DNA of 64,000 nt from the NCBI GenBank assembly GCA_903944895.1, contig CAJATL010000192.1, forward strand, positions 1-64,000, read 5' to 3'. This document shows, piece after piece, positions 8,998-18,830 of the stretch. How positions within the stretch are numbered: position 1 is the first letter of the stretch; each line of letters opens with the position of its first letter. The stretch comes from an uncultured Bacteroidota bacterium (GTDB lineage: Bacteria; Bacteroidota; Bacteroidia; Bacteroidales; 4484-276). The notes beneath the pieces were generated by a model. The model did not search any database and had not been told where the DNA came from. It was given only the letters and a program-made list of their open reading frames with translations. The position numbers were made by a program, and so were the translations under genes.

Positions 8998-10998
8998 TTA
9001 ATTTGATTTTTCGATTTCGAGGATTTTAATTTCGGTCCGGCGATTTTGTGCACGACCTTCCTCGGTTTCGTTACTTTGGATAGGATGCAAAAAACCATAG
9101 CCTTTGAAAACCAACCGCGAAGCCCTAATTTTTCCCTCAACCAGGTAATCCAAAACCGCCTTGGCCCTGTCTTCGGAAAGCTTTTGATTAAAATCCTCCG
9201 TTCCAACATTATCGGTATGGCCACTGATCTCGATCATTAATTCAGGATTATTTTCGAGAAATTCGATAAGTTTGCTCAATTCTGCCCTCGACTCATTTTT
9301 AATATCCGTTTTTCCTGTCTCGAAAAAAATGTTTCTCAAAACCATAATCTGACCTTCGCCGACCGGCTCTAAAAAGATATCTATAATATAAGGTGTAATC
9401 TGACTATTCAATCCTGTCAACGAAAAATTGAGCGAATGAAAAAGGTAGCCGCTTTTTGAGACATTGAGGGCATATTCCCTGTTTGTTGGAAGGCAAACCA
9501 AAAATTCGCCAGATGTGGCATCAGAAAACGAACGGACAACCTCTTTATTGGTCAGTAAATTGCTGAGCGAAAAATATGCTTCCAGCGGTTTTTTGGTTTT
9601 ATTATCGCAAACGATACCTTTAACATAGGTTGAAGGAATGGGACGGATGTTTTGAGGAATTTCAAATTCAAAAATATCGTAACCTCCTGAACCACTTAAC
9701 TGGTTTGACGAGATAAAAGCCTTGTCACCAGCGGCAGTTACAACAACATTCATTTCATCGGCGGGGGTATTTATCGGGTAGCCCAAATTTAATGGACTCA
9801 TCCAGTTTCCAGCCGAATCGAGACGTGAAACAAAAAGGTCGATGCCACCCATCCCAGGGTGGCGGTCGGATGAAAAATAGAGGGTCTGCCCGTCGGGATG
9901 AATAAATGGTGACATCTCTGAACCTTTGGTATTGATCACTTCACCTGGATTTTCAGGGATCGACCAATCGCCATTATCCTGCAAAGTACTTTTCCAGATA
10001 TCAGCTTTCCCAAATCCGCCTGCACGCGTACTTGTAAAATACAACGTTCGTCCATCAGACGAAAGTGAAGGCTGGGTTTCCCATTTAGCCGAATTTAAAA
10101 CAGGTCCCAGGTTAATGGGTTCCGAAATGCTATTTCCATTGAATCTGGCCGCATAAATATCGCAGCTCCCAAAACCATCTTCACGATGGCACCCTGCGAA
10201 AAGCAAAAAACGGCCATCCGGCGAAATTGTCAAAGCGCCTTCATCACCGGCAGTATTGATGGGAGGCCCCATTTTCAAAGCCCTGTTCCATTCATTCCCG
10301 ATGCTTTCGCGATTTGAAAAATAAAAATCCTCACCTCCACGATTTCCGTTACTGAGCGAATCGCGTCGTGTAAAATACAGCAGCAATTCATCCGAACTAA
10401 CCGAATTAATGAACTCATGATTTTTACTGTTGATCTTTTCGCCAGGATTTACCGGCTTAAATGGCACAGGATTTTTTACTGCACCGATTGCAAAAGTACA
10501 GCAAGCCAGCAGGAATCTGGCCTCTTCGGCGCGGGCCTCACCTAAATCGTGAAACGACAAAAATTTTTTAAAACGACGGCTCGCCAACTGGGAATTCTGT
10601 ATTTCGTAAAGCGATACAGCAGAAAAAAACCAGACTTCGGGATATTTATCAGGATTTATGGCGATAACTTTATCGTAAACTTCGTTTGCCCGGGGATAAT
10701 TTTTCTGTTCCCGATAAACATCCCCCAACAACAAATAGGCTTCGATGAACCTGGAATCAGCCAGGATGGCTTTATTCAACTCCTCGGCGGCAGCATCAAA
10801 TTCGAGCAAAGTAAATTTTTTGTTGCCCTCCTCATAAAATTTAATGGCACGCTTGGAAGTTGTCGAAAACTCCTGAGCCTGGCTGTTTGCGGATAAAAAG
10901 GAAAATCCTACCAAAAAAAATAATCCGGCAATTTTATGAAAATCAAAAAATCTAATCACACCAAAGTTTTTTAGGTTCAGATTTAGAACAGAAAGCAT
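8998..10998 (-). CDS. TPR/PD40/OmpA envelope protein, PorE-like
   Basis: The 666-residue product has a signal peptide (hydrophobic 23-37, cleavage near residue 42), tetratricopeptide repeats (about 45-150), a PD40-type beta-propeller (about 165-430; repeated motifs such as PDGRFLLFAG, SDGRTLYFTS and PDGQTLYFSS), a carboxypeptidase-regulatory-like domain (about 445-530) and an OmpA-like peptidoglycan-binding domain (about 545-660; SGHTDNVG, GRAQNRRTE). This order matches PorE, a periplasmic T9SS component that anchors the machine to peptidoglycan, and its many Bacteroidota paralogues. Because paralogues are common I do not assign porE. The secreted T9SS substrates here make a secretion-linked role plausible. 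No lipobox is seen. The start is the only ATG before the signal peptide. Confidence 0.85.
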   Translation of the reverse strand: MLSVLNLNLKNFGVIRFFDFHKIAGLFFLVGFSFLSANSQAQEFSTTSKRAIKFYEEGNKKFTLLEFDAAAEELNKAILADSRFIEAYLLLGDVYREQKNYPRANEVYDKVIAINPDKYPEVWFFSAVSLYEIQNSQLASRRFKKFLSFHDLGEARAEEARFLLACCTFAIGAVKNPVPFKPVNPGEKINSKNHEFINSVSSDELLLYFTRRDSLSNGNRGGEDFYFSNRESIGNEWNRALKMGPPINTAGDEGALTISPDGRFLLFAGCHREDGFGSCDIYAARFNGNSISEPINLGPVLNSAKWETQPSLSSDGRTLYFTSTRAGGFGKADIWKSTLQDNGDWSIPENPGEVINTKGSEMSPFIHPDGQTLYFSSDRHPGMGGIDLFVSRLDSAGNWMSPLNLGYPINTPADEMNVVVTAAGDKAFISSNQLSGSGGYDIFEFEIPQNIRPIPSTYVKGIVCDNKTKKPLEAYFSLSNLLTNKEVVRSFSDATSGEFLVCLPTNREYALNVSKSGYLFHSLNFSLTGLNSQITPYIIDIFLEPVGEGQIMVLRNIFFETGKTDIKNESRAELSKLIEFLENNPELMIEISGHTDNVGTEDFNQKLSEDRAKAVLDYLVEGKIRASRLVFKGYGFLHPIQSNETEEGRAQNRRTEIKILEIEKSN

Positions 10999-11104
10999 GC
11001 GGATAAATTGTAAAATCAGATTTTTTGAAAGAGAATATTTTTGGTTTTATCCAAAAAAGCAGCAAATAAAGGTTTTCAGTCAATGCTGAAATCGCGCTAC
11101 CGAA

Positions 11105-11755
11105 TTATGGAATATTAAGGTATTTGTGCGTTTGAAGGGAAATCTTCCATCTTGGATTTTTCATCACATAGTCGATGATGACCGGAGTTACAAAACTGGC
11201 CCGGCTCCACTCCGGCTGGAGATAAAGGATGCAGTTTGGATTTACAAAAGGAGCAAATTTCTCGGCCCAGGCAAGGTCGCTATCGTTGTAAATGATCACT
11301 TTAAGTTCGTTTGCAAGTTGCAGGATATTTCCAACGGGAGCACTGTTTTTCTTGGGTGACAGGCAAATCCAGTCCCATTTTCCGCTAAGCGGATAAGCTC
11401 CCGATGTTTCGAGATAGGTCTTTATTCCGGCATTTTTAAGCTCCGAACAAAGAAAATCCATGTTGTAAAGTAGTGGCTCGCCACCGGTTACAACCACCGC
11501 TTTGGCAGGCTGTGCAAGGGCATTTGCGACAATTTTTGCCGTTTCGGTGAGCGGATGCAAATCAGGATTCCACGATTCCTTAACATCGCACCAGCGACAG
11601 CCAACGTCGCAACCACCAACCCGGATAAAGTAAGCAGCCTCACCCGTGTTGAAACCCTCGCCCTGTATGGTGTAAAACTCCTCCATGAGCGGTAGAAGCT
11701 TTCCTTCGGCGAGTAATTTATCCTGTTTAGGATTATTTGTTTTTGGACTTATCAA
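11105..11755 (-). CDS. queE: 7-carboxy-7-deazaguanine synthase (radical SAM)
   Basis: QueE converts 6-carboxytetrahydropterin to 7-carboxy-7-deazaguanine, a step in making queuosine for tRNA. The 216-residue protein carries an N-terminal C-x3-C-x2-C cluster motif (C49, C53, C56; GCDVGCRWCD) that binds the 4Fe-4S cluster for radical SAM chemistry, preceded by EEFYTIQGEG and followed by VVTGGEPLL. Length is normal. Its ATG overlaps the stop of the upstream beta-propeller gene by 4 bp (ATGA), so the two are translationally coupled. No other queuosine gene is seen nearby. Confidence 0.93.
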   Translation of the reverse strand: MISPKTNNPKQDKLLAEGKLLPLMEEFYTIQGEGFNTGEAAYFIRVGGCDVGCRWCDVKESWNPDLHPLTETAKIVANALAQPAKAVVVTGGEPLLYNMDFLCSELKNAGIKTYLETSGAYPLSGKWDWICLSPKKNSAPVGNILQLANELKVIIYNDSDLAWAEKFAPFVNPNCILYLQPEWSRASFVTPVIIDYVMKNPRWKISLQTHKYLNIP

Positions 11756-12969
11756 TTTTTGATTTTTACTTTTCGAACCAATGATTGCCCACCACTAATT
11801 ATTTTGATGGCATAATTTCCTGATTTTAAATTACCCACAGGAATACTCACAGGAAAGGGTGAGCCGGAGTTTTCGACCGTAAACTTTTCGGAGTAAAGTT
11901 TTTTTCCATTGCGATCGCTTAAACCTACCACAAATTTCGGTGCAGGAACCTCAATGACGTCAAACATAATTTTGCCGGAAAATGTTTCCGGAATATCAGA
12001 GATTACGATTTTGGATAAATGATCCGCAACAACCGGCTGATCGGCCAGCAATTTTAATCCGGACGAACTTACCGAAAAAACCCCGGCATCGGCAATTGAT
12101 TTTTCGAAAGAATACACGATTTTATCCTCGTTCAGGTAAGCGATACCTTCGGTTTGAACAAAAATCAACTCAGGAAAATCAATTCTAAGTCTTTTTCCGC
12201 CAAAAAAATCGTTGCCTTCAAAATCCCAAAAAAGCCACATAAACGGCTGAAAATCCTTGTAACCGATTAAAGCAACTTCGTTTTGTGCAGGATTAACATC
12301 TGCCCCGGTGACTAATCCATCGGCATGAAAAGTGGTTCGTGGCCAAACTGAATGTTCGCCATCAGATTTTGGAAGCACATAAAGCCGCGAATTTCCGTCA
12401 ACCCAGTTTTTGGTAAAGAGGAACAAACTGTCGCCGAGGGAGAGAAAACTTTCACAATCAAAATCGTTTTTCCTGAAATTATTCTCAAAGCTTTTTTGAT
12501 CGGCAAATGAAAATCTGATTGTAGATGGAGCTACGCTTACTACTTTTTCGTTTAAAGGAATCGATGCTTTCGGGATTTTGTAAATAGAGAGATTTTTACG
12601 ATCGCCCCCGTTGTTCCCGAAATCGCCGATAAAAATAAAATCCTCATCCTGGGTAATATCCTCCCAATCAAAATTAATCACTCCATCCAGGAAAACTGTT
12701 TGTGTAATCTTTCCTGTGGCTGTGTCGATTTTATAGATTTCAGGTTTACCACCGCTGTCGTTGTGCGTCCAGAGCGAATTCCGCCAGAATATCAGACCGG
12801 AGGTCTCGCTCACAGCTTTAGGTAAAGTTGTGATAAATTCAGATGCAGATGCTTCAACGGTCCTGAATTTCGATCCATCGGATTGAAGAGAATCAGGTGA
12901 AAAGACCGAAACCGGAAATACCTGGAAAGCGACAAAAAACGAAAATAAAACCAACAATGATTTTTGCAT
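11752..12969 (-). CDS. Secreted beta-propeller protein with T9SS-like tail
   Basis: The 405-residue protein has a signal peptide (MQKSLLVLFSFFVAFQVFPV), a propeller-like body with repeated motifs (LWTHNDSGGKPEIYKID, DWEDITQDEDFIFIGDFGNN, FDCESFLSLGDSLFLFTKNW, VQTEGIAYL), and a C-terminal strand pattern ending NYAIKIISGGQSLVRKVKIKN-like, typical of type A T9SS sorting domains. The acidic DWED, DNG-like and ESF motifs recall esterase-like or phytase-like propellers, but no catalytic site can be named. It sits between folD (10 bp upstream) and queE (4-bp overlap), an odd position for an exported protein. Confidence 0.75.
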   Translation of the reverse strand: MQKSLLVLFSFFVAFQVFPVSVFSPDSLQSDGSKFRTVEASASEFITTLPKAVSETSGLIFWRNSLWTHNDSGGKPEIYKIDTATGKITQTVFLDGVINFDWEDITQDEDFIFIGDFGNNGGDRKNLSIYKIPKASIPLNEKVVSVAPSTIRFSFADQKSFENNFRKNDFDCESFLSLGDSLFLFTKNWVDGNSRLYVLPKSDGEHSVWPRTTFHADGLVTGADVNPAQNEVALIGYKDFQPFMWLFWDFEGNDFFGGKRLRIDFPELIFVQTEGIAYLNEDKIVYSFEKSIADAGVFSVSSSGLKLLADQPVVADHLSKIVISDIPETFSGKIMFDVIEVPAPKFVVGLSDRNGKKLYSEKFTVENSGSPFPVSIPVGNLKSGNYAIKIISGGQSLVRKVKIKN

Positions 12970-12979
12970 GTGTGGGCTT

Positions 12980-13867
12980 TTAGGAACTCAGGCGAACAAT
13001 TTGTTTGAAAGCTGTGAGTGTATTCTGCAGCAACGCAATCCGGGTCATTGGGCCAACACCGCCGGGAACGGGGGTGATAAAACTGGCAATTGTCGAAACT
13101 TCAGCAAAATTTACATCTCCAATTAAACGGAATCCTGCCTGAAGGCTGGCATCCGGAACCCTGTGAATACCAACATCAATAACTACAGCACCTGGTTTTA
13201 CCATGTCGGCGGTAACAAACTCAGGCATGCCGATGGCGGCAACCAAAATATCTGCCTGAAGCGTGATTTCCTTAATATTCTGAGTTTTCGAATGGCAAAG
13301 TGTAACGGTTGCATTTCCGTGTTTTGATTTCCGCGAAAGCATCACGCTAAGCGGTGTGCCGACAATATTGCTCCTGCCCAGGATTACACAATGTTTGCCC
13401 GATGTTTCGATATCGTATCTTTTCAAGAGTTCGATAATGCCGGCGGGAGTTGCCGGAAGAAATGCGGGATGCCCCAGCATCATTTTGCCAATATTGAGCG
13501 GATGGAAACCATCCACATCTTTTTTTGGATCAATGTGGCTGATGATTGTATCAACATTGATATGCTTTGGAAGCGGCAATTGAACGATCAATCCATGAAC
13601 ATCATCATCATCGTTAATAAAATCGACGGTTTTGAGCAGTTCTTCTTCCGACACATCGGTCGAAAACCTGTAAATTGATGAAGTGATTCCGACGGACTTG
13701 CAGTCTTTTTCCTTGTGCGAAACATAAGTGTCGCTTGCCGCATCGTCGCCAATTAGAATGGCTGCAAGGTGCGGGGCCACATCATAATCATCGATATACT
13801 TTGCCACCTCTACCCGGATTTCACCTTTTATGACTTCGGCAATTTGTTTTCCATCAATTATTTTCAT
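12980..13867 (-). CDS. folD: Methylenetetrahydrofolate dehydrogenase/cyclohydrolase
   Basis: FolD interconverts 5,10-methylene-, methenyl- and 10-formyl-tetrahydrofolate with NADP. The 295-residue protein has the catalytic motif TYVSHKEKDC (Y48, K52), the QLPLPKHI loop, the nucleotide-binding segment ILGRSNIVGTPLSVML and the family signature PGGVGPMTRIALLQNT near residue 270. All key residues are present and length is normal. It lies 99 bp after ffh and 10 bp before the propeller gene, so ffh-folD-propeller-queE is probably one transcript. Confidence 0.97.
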   Translation of the reverse strand: MKIIDGKQIAEVIKGEIRVEVAKYIDDYDVAPHLAAILIGDDAASDTYVSHKEKDCKSVGITSSIYRFSTDVSEEELLKTVDFINDDDDVHGLIVQLPLPKHINVDTIISHIDPKKDVDGFHPLNIGKMMLGHPAFLPATPAGIIELLKRYDIETSGKHCVILGRSNIVGTPLSVMLSRKSKHGNATVTLCHSKTQNIKEITLQADILVAAIGMPEFVTADMVKPGAVVIDVGIHRVPDASLQAGFRLIGDVNFAEVSTIASFITPVPGGVGPMTRIALLQNTLTAFKQIVRLSS

Positions 13868-13966
13868 GGTAATTTTATTAGCTAAACAACGGATAATTTA
13901 TATTGTTCGATTTTGCCGGATTATCCATAAAACAGCCGACAAAATCATTTTCTCCAACAAAGATGC

Positions 13967-15310
13967 TTATCCCTGAGGCATTCCTTTCATGCGCTGCATC
14001 ATCTTCATCATATTCTTGCCGCCGCCTTTGGCCATAACGCTCATCATTTTGCGGGTTTCATCAAATTGCTTGACGAGCCTGTTTACTTCCTGAATATCGG
14101 TTCCGCTGCCGAGTGCGATGCGTTTACGGCGGCTTCCATTTAAAATTTTAGGATCTTCACGCTCTTTGGGTGTCATCGACAGAATGATCGCTTCAACTTC
14201 TTTGAAGGCATCATCATCGATATCCAGATTTTTGATGGCTTTTCCCATTCCCGGGATCATTCCCATCAAATCTTTGATATTTCCCATTTTTTTGATTTGC
14301 TTGATCTGGGAGAGGAAGTCGTTGAAGTTGAACTGGTTTTTGGCAATTTTCTGCTGCAACTTCTGAGCTTCTACCGTATCAAACTGCTCCTGAGCCTTTT
14401 CGACCAGTGAAACAATATCGCCCATGCCGAGGATACGGTCGGCCATACGTTTTGGATAAAAAACATCCAAAGCCTCCATTTTTTCGCCTATTCCGACAAA
14501 TTTAATGGGTTTATCAACCACCGACCGGATGGTCAGCGCAGCTCCACCGCGGGTATCACCATCGAGTTTGGTAAGAACAACGCCGTCGTAATCGAGCCTG
14601 TCGTGAAAGGTTTTTGCGGTATTCACCGCATCCTGACCAGTCATCGAGTCTACCACGAAAAGTGTTTCGTGCGGATTTATCGTATCCTTGACGCTTTTAA
14701 TTTCGGACATCATCACCTCATCAATGGCCAAACGACCGGCGGTATCGACAATTACAACATTGTAATTTTTTTCGCGGGCATAAGCTATCGAGTTTTTGGC
14801 AATCTTAACCGGCTCCTTGCTTCCTTCTTCGGTGTAAACTTCAACACCAATCTGCTCGCCTAGCACCTGCAACTGGTTGATAGCAGCAGGGCGATACACG
14901 TCGCCGGCAACAAGCAAAGGATTTTTTCCTTTTTTCTTTTTAAGATAATTGGCAAGTTTTGCCGAAAAAGTAGTCTTACCCGAACCCTGTAAACCTGCTA
15001 TTAGGATGATTACCGGACTTCCTTTCATGGAAATGTCAACGTGCTCGCCACCCATCAGTTCGGCAAGATCGTCGTGAACAATTTTTACCATTAATTGGCC
15101 TGGAGAAACCGATGTAAGCACGTTTTGCCCCATCGCCTTTTCCTTTACCTGCTCGGTAAACTGCTTGGCAATTTTATAACTTACGTCGGCATCGAGCAAG
15201 GCTTTACGCACTTCCTTGAGTGTTTCGGCAACGTTAATTTCGGTAATATGGCCGTGGCCTTTCAGGATTTTGAACGAGCGTTCGAGTTTTTCGCTTAAAC
15301 TTTCAAACAT
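13967..15310 (-). CDS. ffh: Signal recognition particle protein Ffh
   Basis: Ffh is the GTPase that binds signal sequences and SRP RNA and delivers ribosomes to the membrane with FtsY. The 447-residue protein has the N domain (1-90), the G domain with P-loop GLQGSGKTT (106-114), DTAGR (near 190) and TKLDGDTRGG (near 248), and a methionine-rich M domain (about 300-447; GMIPGMGKAIK, MMKMMQRMKGMPQG). Length is normal. It is the first gene of its transcript; the divergent SusC gene starts 229 bp away. A TAACTTTG -7 box lies 26 bp upstream of the ATG. Confidence 0.98.
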   Translation of the reverse strand: MFESLSEKLERSFKILKGHGHITEINVAETLKEVRKALLDADVSYKIAKQFTEQVKEKAMGQNVLTSVSPGQLMVKIVHDDLAELMGGEHVDISMKGSPVIILIAGLQGSGKTTFSAKLANYLKKKKGKNPLLVAGDVYRPAAINQLQVLGEQIGVEVYTEEGSKEPVKIAKNSIAYAREKNYNVVIVDTAGRLAIDEVMMSEIKSVKDTINPHETLFVVDSMTGQDAVNTAKTFHDRLDYDGVVLTKLDGDTRGGAALTIRSVVDKPIKFVGIGEKMEALDVFYPKRMADRILGMGDIVSLVEKAQEQFDTVEAQKLQQKIAKNQFNFNDFLSQIKQIKKMGNIKDLMGMIPGMGKAIKNLDIDDDAFKEVEAIILSMTPKEREDPKILNGSRRKRIALGSGTDIQEVNRLVKQFDETRKMMSVMAKGGGKNMMKMMQRMKGMPQG

Positions 15311-15336
15311 AAACAGTTAAATTTTTTATAGGGCGG

Positions 15337-15344
15337 CAAAGTTA
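15337..15344 (-). promoter_or_regulatory. Possible -7 box of the ffh operon
   Basis: TAACTTTG on the minus strand fits TAnnTTTG. A TTTG lies 13 bp upstream of it, not the usual 19, so the -33 assignment is unsure. Confidence 0.45.
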
Positions 15345-15539
15345 AAAATATTTTAATCAAAATTTCGGTCAAATCCAAACGTAATTCGGCGGCAATAAAT
15401 ATGAACCGGTTGAATAGGATGCTTTTTTACATCATCAGCGCTGTTGTTTAACATTTTTTCATCCAAAATAATTTGATTACCGATTTTATTTTACTTTTAA
15501 ACGCTGATATTTTGTTCCAATCAAAACGGGCATTTGAAG

Positions 15540-18500
15540 ATGAAAAAACTTTTACTGACGATTTTTACAACCATTTTTTTTCTGGGCGTTATGGCTCAGG
15601 AATACACTGTTACCGGGAGAGTGACCTCCGCAGAAGACGGGCAAAGCCTTCCGAACGTTTCGATATATATTAAAGGTAAGCTTGCAACAGGCACCGTTGC
15701 CGATCTGGATGGAAACTACCGGATTTCCGGGGTGCTGCCCGCTGACTTCCTGGTTTTTAGTTACATGGGTTACGAAACCAAAGAAATTAAAGCCGGTGGC
15801 GAAAAAATCATCAATGTCGAACTGAAGCCCACTGCCCAGCAATTGGATGGCGTGGTAGTAACGGCTCTTGGCATCAAGCGCGAAAAACGTGAAATCGGCT
15901 ACACCACCGAGAGTTTCAAAGGTGAAGACATCGAACGGTCGAATGCGTCAAATGTGATAAACGCTTTAAGCGGAAAATCGGCCGGGGTACAGGTTACCGA
16001 GCCTGACGGCGTTGAAGGCGGGACTTCGAGAATTACCATCCGTGGAAACAACAATCTCGAAAGCAACAACCAACCGCTGATTGTTGTTGACGGAGTGCCC
16101 CTCGAAAATTCACCGGGACTCGACAATATCGGGCGCGGACAGGACTGGGGTTCGGCGATCAACAACATCAACCAGGCAGATATTGCCGATATCAACATCC
16201 TGAAAGGACCAACAGCATCGGCTTTGTATGGGTCGCGTGGCTCAAACGGCGTAGTTCTGATCACCACAAAACGCGGCAAAAAACAAAAAGGAATTGGCGT
16301 AACCTATAATTCGACCTATAAAATTATCACCCCTTACCGTTACCGTTCGGTTCAAAATGTTTATGGTGCCGGAGGGCCGCTTTCCCTTTCTGAACCTACT
16401 TTTCAACAAGACAGTACCGGAACCTATCTTTATCCGTCGTCCGTTCATACCGACAATGGCCCTTTCGGGAAACCCACCACCGAATTGTTTGGATATTACG
16501 GAACAGCCGCTTCATGGGGCCCAAAAATGGACGGCCAGATGGTAAAATGGTGGGATGGCGAAATGCGTCCATGGTCGCCGCAACCCGATAATCTTAAACT
16601 TTATTTTGATAACGGCAGCACTTTCACCAATAATATCGCATTTTCTGGAGGCAGCGAAATGGGCACAATCCGGGCATCACTCACCAGAACTGACCATAAA
16701 CCCATCATCCCAAACAGCAGTTACGACCAAACGACCATCAACATTGCCGCTAATATTAATGTCTCCTCAAAAGTAAAAGCAGATTTCTCGATCTCTTACA
16801 TGAATTATAACCGCCTCAACAGTCCGAATATTGGAGAGTCGTACAGTTCGTTCAGCAAAGGTTCGCTTTATTCATGGCCACGAAGCTGGAAAGGTCTGGA
16901 AGCCGAAAATTATGCAAATCCGGATGGCTCGCTCAACGAATGGGGCGGAAATTATCCGTTTCAATACATTTCGCCCAGCACATGGTGGGATATTTATAAA
17001 AACAACACCACCCTTGCCAGGGATAAACTTTTGGGCGCTTTTACACTGACTTACGAAATTACGCCCTGGCTTAGCGCGATGGGCCGGCTTGGTATCGATT
17101 TTACCTCCGACCAGTTCGAAACCCGGAATAGCCCAACCGATATTGCCGGTTTGATAAACGGATATTATCAGAATGAACTTTCGAGGGATAAAGTGGCCAA
17201 TAACGAATTCCTGATTACAGGCCATAAGGAAAAGATTTTTGATTCCAAACTCAACGCCAGCCTGTCGTTTGGCGGAACACACTGGCAAAGGCGGCAATAT
17301 CTTATCCGCGGGAAGTCGGGCACCTGGGTTGACCCCTGGCTTTATTCGATGGGAAATTACGAAGACCCCGAACAAATTACCTACACCGACCCGAATTATC
17401 GCCGCGAAGACCGCTACGAAAAAGACATTAATTCGCTGTACTCCTTCTTAAATCTGGGTTACGATAATTACCTGTTTTTGGAAATGACCGGACGAAACGA
17501 CTGGTCATCAACCTTACCAGAAAATAAAAACTCCTATTTCTATCCTTCGGTTTCGTTGAGCTTTATCCCCACCGAGGCGTTTAAAATGAATATTGGATGG
17601 CTCAACTTCTGGAAAATCAAAGGTTCCATTGCTGGCTCAGCTTCCGACACCGATCCTTACGAGCTGGATTTTGTGTACACCTCGGGGAGTTTTGGCGGCA
17701 GCCAGACCGCGTCGTTGCAGACAACCATTCCACCCATCGAACTTGCACCGCAAAACGCCAAATCCTACGAGGCAGGCACCACACTTGGTCTTTTTAACGA
17801 CAGGTTAAGTTTTGACTACACCTATTATTATATAAAATCCGACAACCAGATTCTTTCATCACCGGTACCTACCTCGTCGGGAGCATACAAAATCAAGATT
17901 AACAACGGCGTTCTCGAAAATAAAGGCTTCGAAATTATCTTAAACTATGTAATTATCAACAGGCCAGGTTTGGTTTTTGAAACCGGATTAAACTACAGCC
18001 ACAATCGAAATCTGGTCGTTAGCCTTGGCGAAGGCGCCGACCTGCTTGAGCTTGCTGACATCTGGGGGTTGAATGGCCCGGCCATAGCCGTAAGAGAAGG
18101 CGAAGATTATGGCACCATTATCGGCTACGATTATGTGTATCACGAAAACGGCCAGCCAATCCTGAGCGATGATGGCACCACCTATAAAATTACCGAAAAC
18201 CGCGTACCTATCGGCAATGCGTCACCCGACTTTCTGGGTGGCTGGACAACACGCCTCACCTGGAAAGGATTTTCGCTCACCACACTCGTTGATACAAAAT
18301 GGGGTGGCGATATTTATTGCGGCTCCCAGGTTACCGGGCTGCAAACCGGCCAAAGCCCCGAAACGCTCGTCGAGCGCGAAGGTGGTGGTCTGCCCTACAC
18401 CGACCCTGACGGCGTTACACGAAATATCGGCGTGATACTTCCCGGTGTTTACGAAGACGGAACGCCCAACGATAAAGTGGTTCATTATTACTTTAAATAC

Positions 18501-18803
18501 ATGCCCAATGCGGGAGGATGGGGAAAATTCCTTTCGACACCCGGAATTATGGAAAACTCCTGGGTAAAAATGCGTGAAATTTCGCTGAGCTATAAATTGC
18601 CCAATTCCGTTATCGAAAAGACAAAAATCTTCCAGGATTTAACGCTGACGGTGGTTGGAAGAGACCTTTTCTATTTTTATTCCTCGCTTCCCAACAAAAT
18701 TAACCCCGAAGGATTGATTGGTTCTGGAAATGCGCAAGGCCTCGAATGGGCTTCATACCCGGGCACAAGGTCGGTTTCGTTTGGAATTTCAGCATCATTT
18801 TAA
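15540..18803 (+). CDS. SusC/RagA-type TonB-dependent transporter
   Basis: This 1,087-residue outer-membrane protein is expected to import an oligomeric ligand with its SusD partner, driven by TonB. It has a signal peptide (MKKLLLTIFTTIFFLGVMA), a carboxypeptidase-regulatory-like domain (about 22-100; GRVTSAEDGQSLPNVSI), a TonB plug (about 110-235; VVVTALGIKREKREIGY, LSGKSAGVQVT, IVVDGVPLENS, GPTASALYGSRGSNGVV) and a beta-barrel ending in an aromatic-terminated strand (SVSFGISASF). I place the start at ATG 15540, because a TTG two codons upstream adds nothing to the signal peptide. It begins a four-gene plus-strand operon (SusD 27 bp downstream). Confidence 0.96.
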   Translation: MKKLLLTIFTTIFFLGVMAQEYTVTGRVTSAEDGQSLPNVSIYIKGKLATGTVADLDGNYRISGVLPADFLVFSYMGYETKEIKAGGEKIINVELKPTAQQLDGVVVTALGIKREKREIGYTTESFKGEDIERSNASNVINALSGKSAGVQVTEPDGVEGGTSRITIRGNNNLESNNQPLIVVDGVPLENSPGLDNIGRGQDWGSAINNINQADIADINILKGPTASALYGSRGSNGVVLITTKRGKKQKGIGVTYNSTYKIITPYRYRSVQNVYGAGGPLSLSEPTFQQDSTGTYLYPSSVHTDNGPFGKPTTELFGYYGTAASWGPKMDGQMVKWWDGEMRPWSPQPDNLKLYFDNGSTFTNNIAFSGGSEMGTIRASLTRTDHKPIIPNSSYDQTTINIAANINVSSKVKADFSISYMNYNRLNSPNIGESYSSFSKGSLYSWPRSWKGLEAENYANPDGSLNEWGGNYPFQYISPSTWWDIYKNNTTLARDKLLGAFTLTYEITPWLSAMGRLGIDFTSDQFETRNSPTDIAGLINGYYQNELSRDKVANNEFLITGHKEKIFDSKLNASLSFGGTHWQRRQYLIRGKSGTWVDPWLYSMGNYEDPEQITYTDPNYRREDRYEKDINSLYSFLNLGYDNYLFLEMTGRNDWSSTLPENKNSYFYPSVSLSFIPTEAFKMNIGWLNFWKIKGSIAGSASDTDPYELDFVYTSGSFGGSQTASLQTTIPPIELAPQNAKSYEAGTTLGLFNDRLSFDYTYYYIKSDNQILSSPVPTSSGAYKIKINNGVLENKGFEIILNYVIINRPGLVFETGLNYSHNRNLVVSLGEGADLLELADIWGLNGPAIAVREGEDYGTIIGYDYVYHENGQPILSDDGTTYKITENRVPIGNASPDFLGGWTTRLTWKGFSLTTLVDTKWGGDIYCGSQVTGLQTGQSPETLVEREGGGLPYTDPDGVTRNIGVILPGVYEDGTPNDKVVHYYFKYMPNAGGWGKFLSTPGIMENSWVKMREISLSYKLPNSVIEKTKIFQDLTLTVVGRDLFYFYSSLPNKINPEGLIGSGNAQGLEWASYPGTRSVSFGISASF

Positions 18804-18830
18804 ATCATCAAAAATCTAACAATTTCGAAG

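Noticed and set aside
8814-9224. Minus-strand frame of 136 codons with NWQLPT repeats
   Set aside because: Its sequence is the heptad DNA array read as protein, and it overlaps the 3' end of the PorE-like gene.
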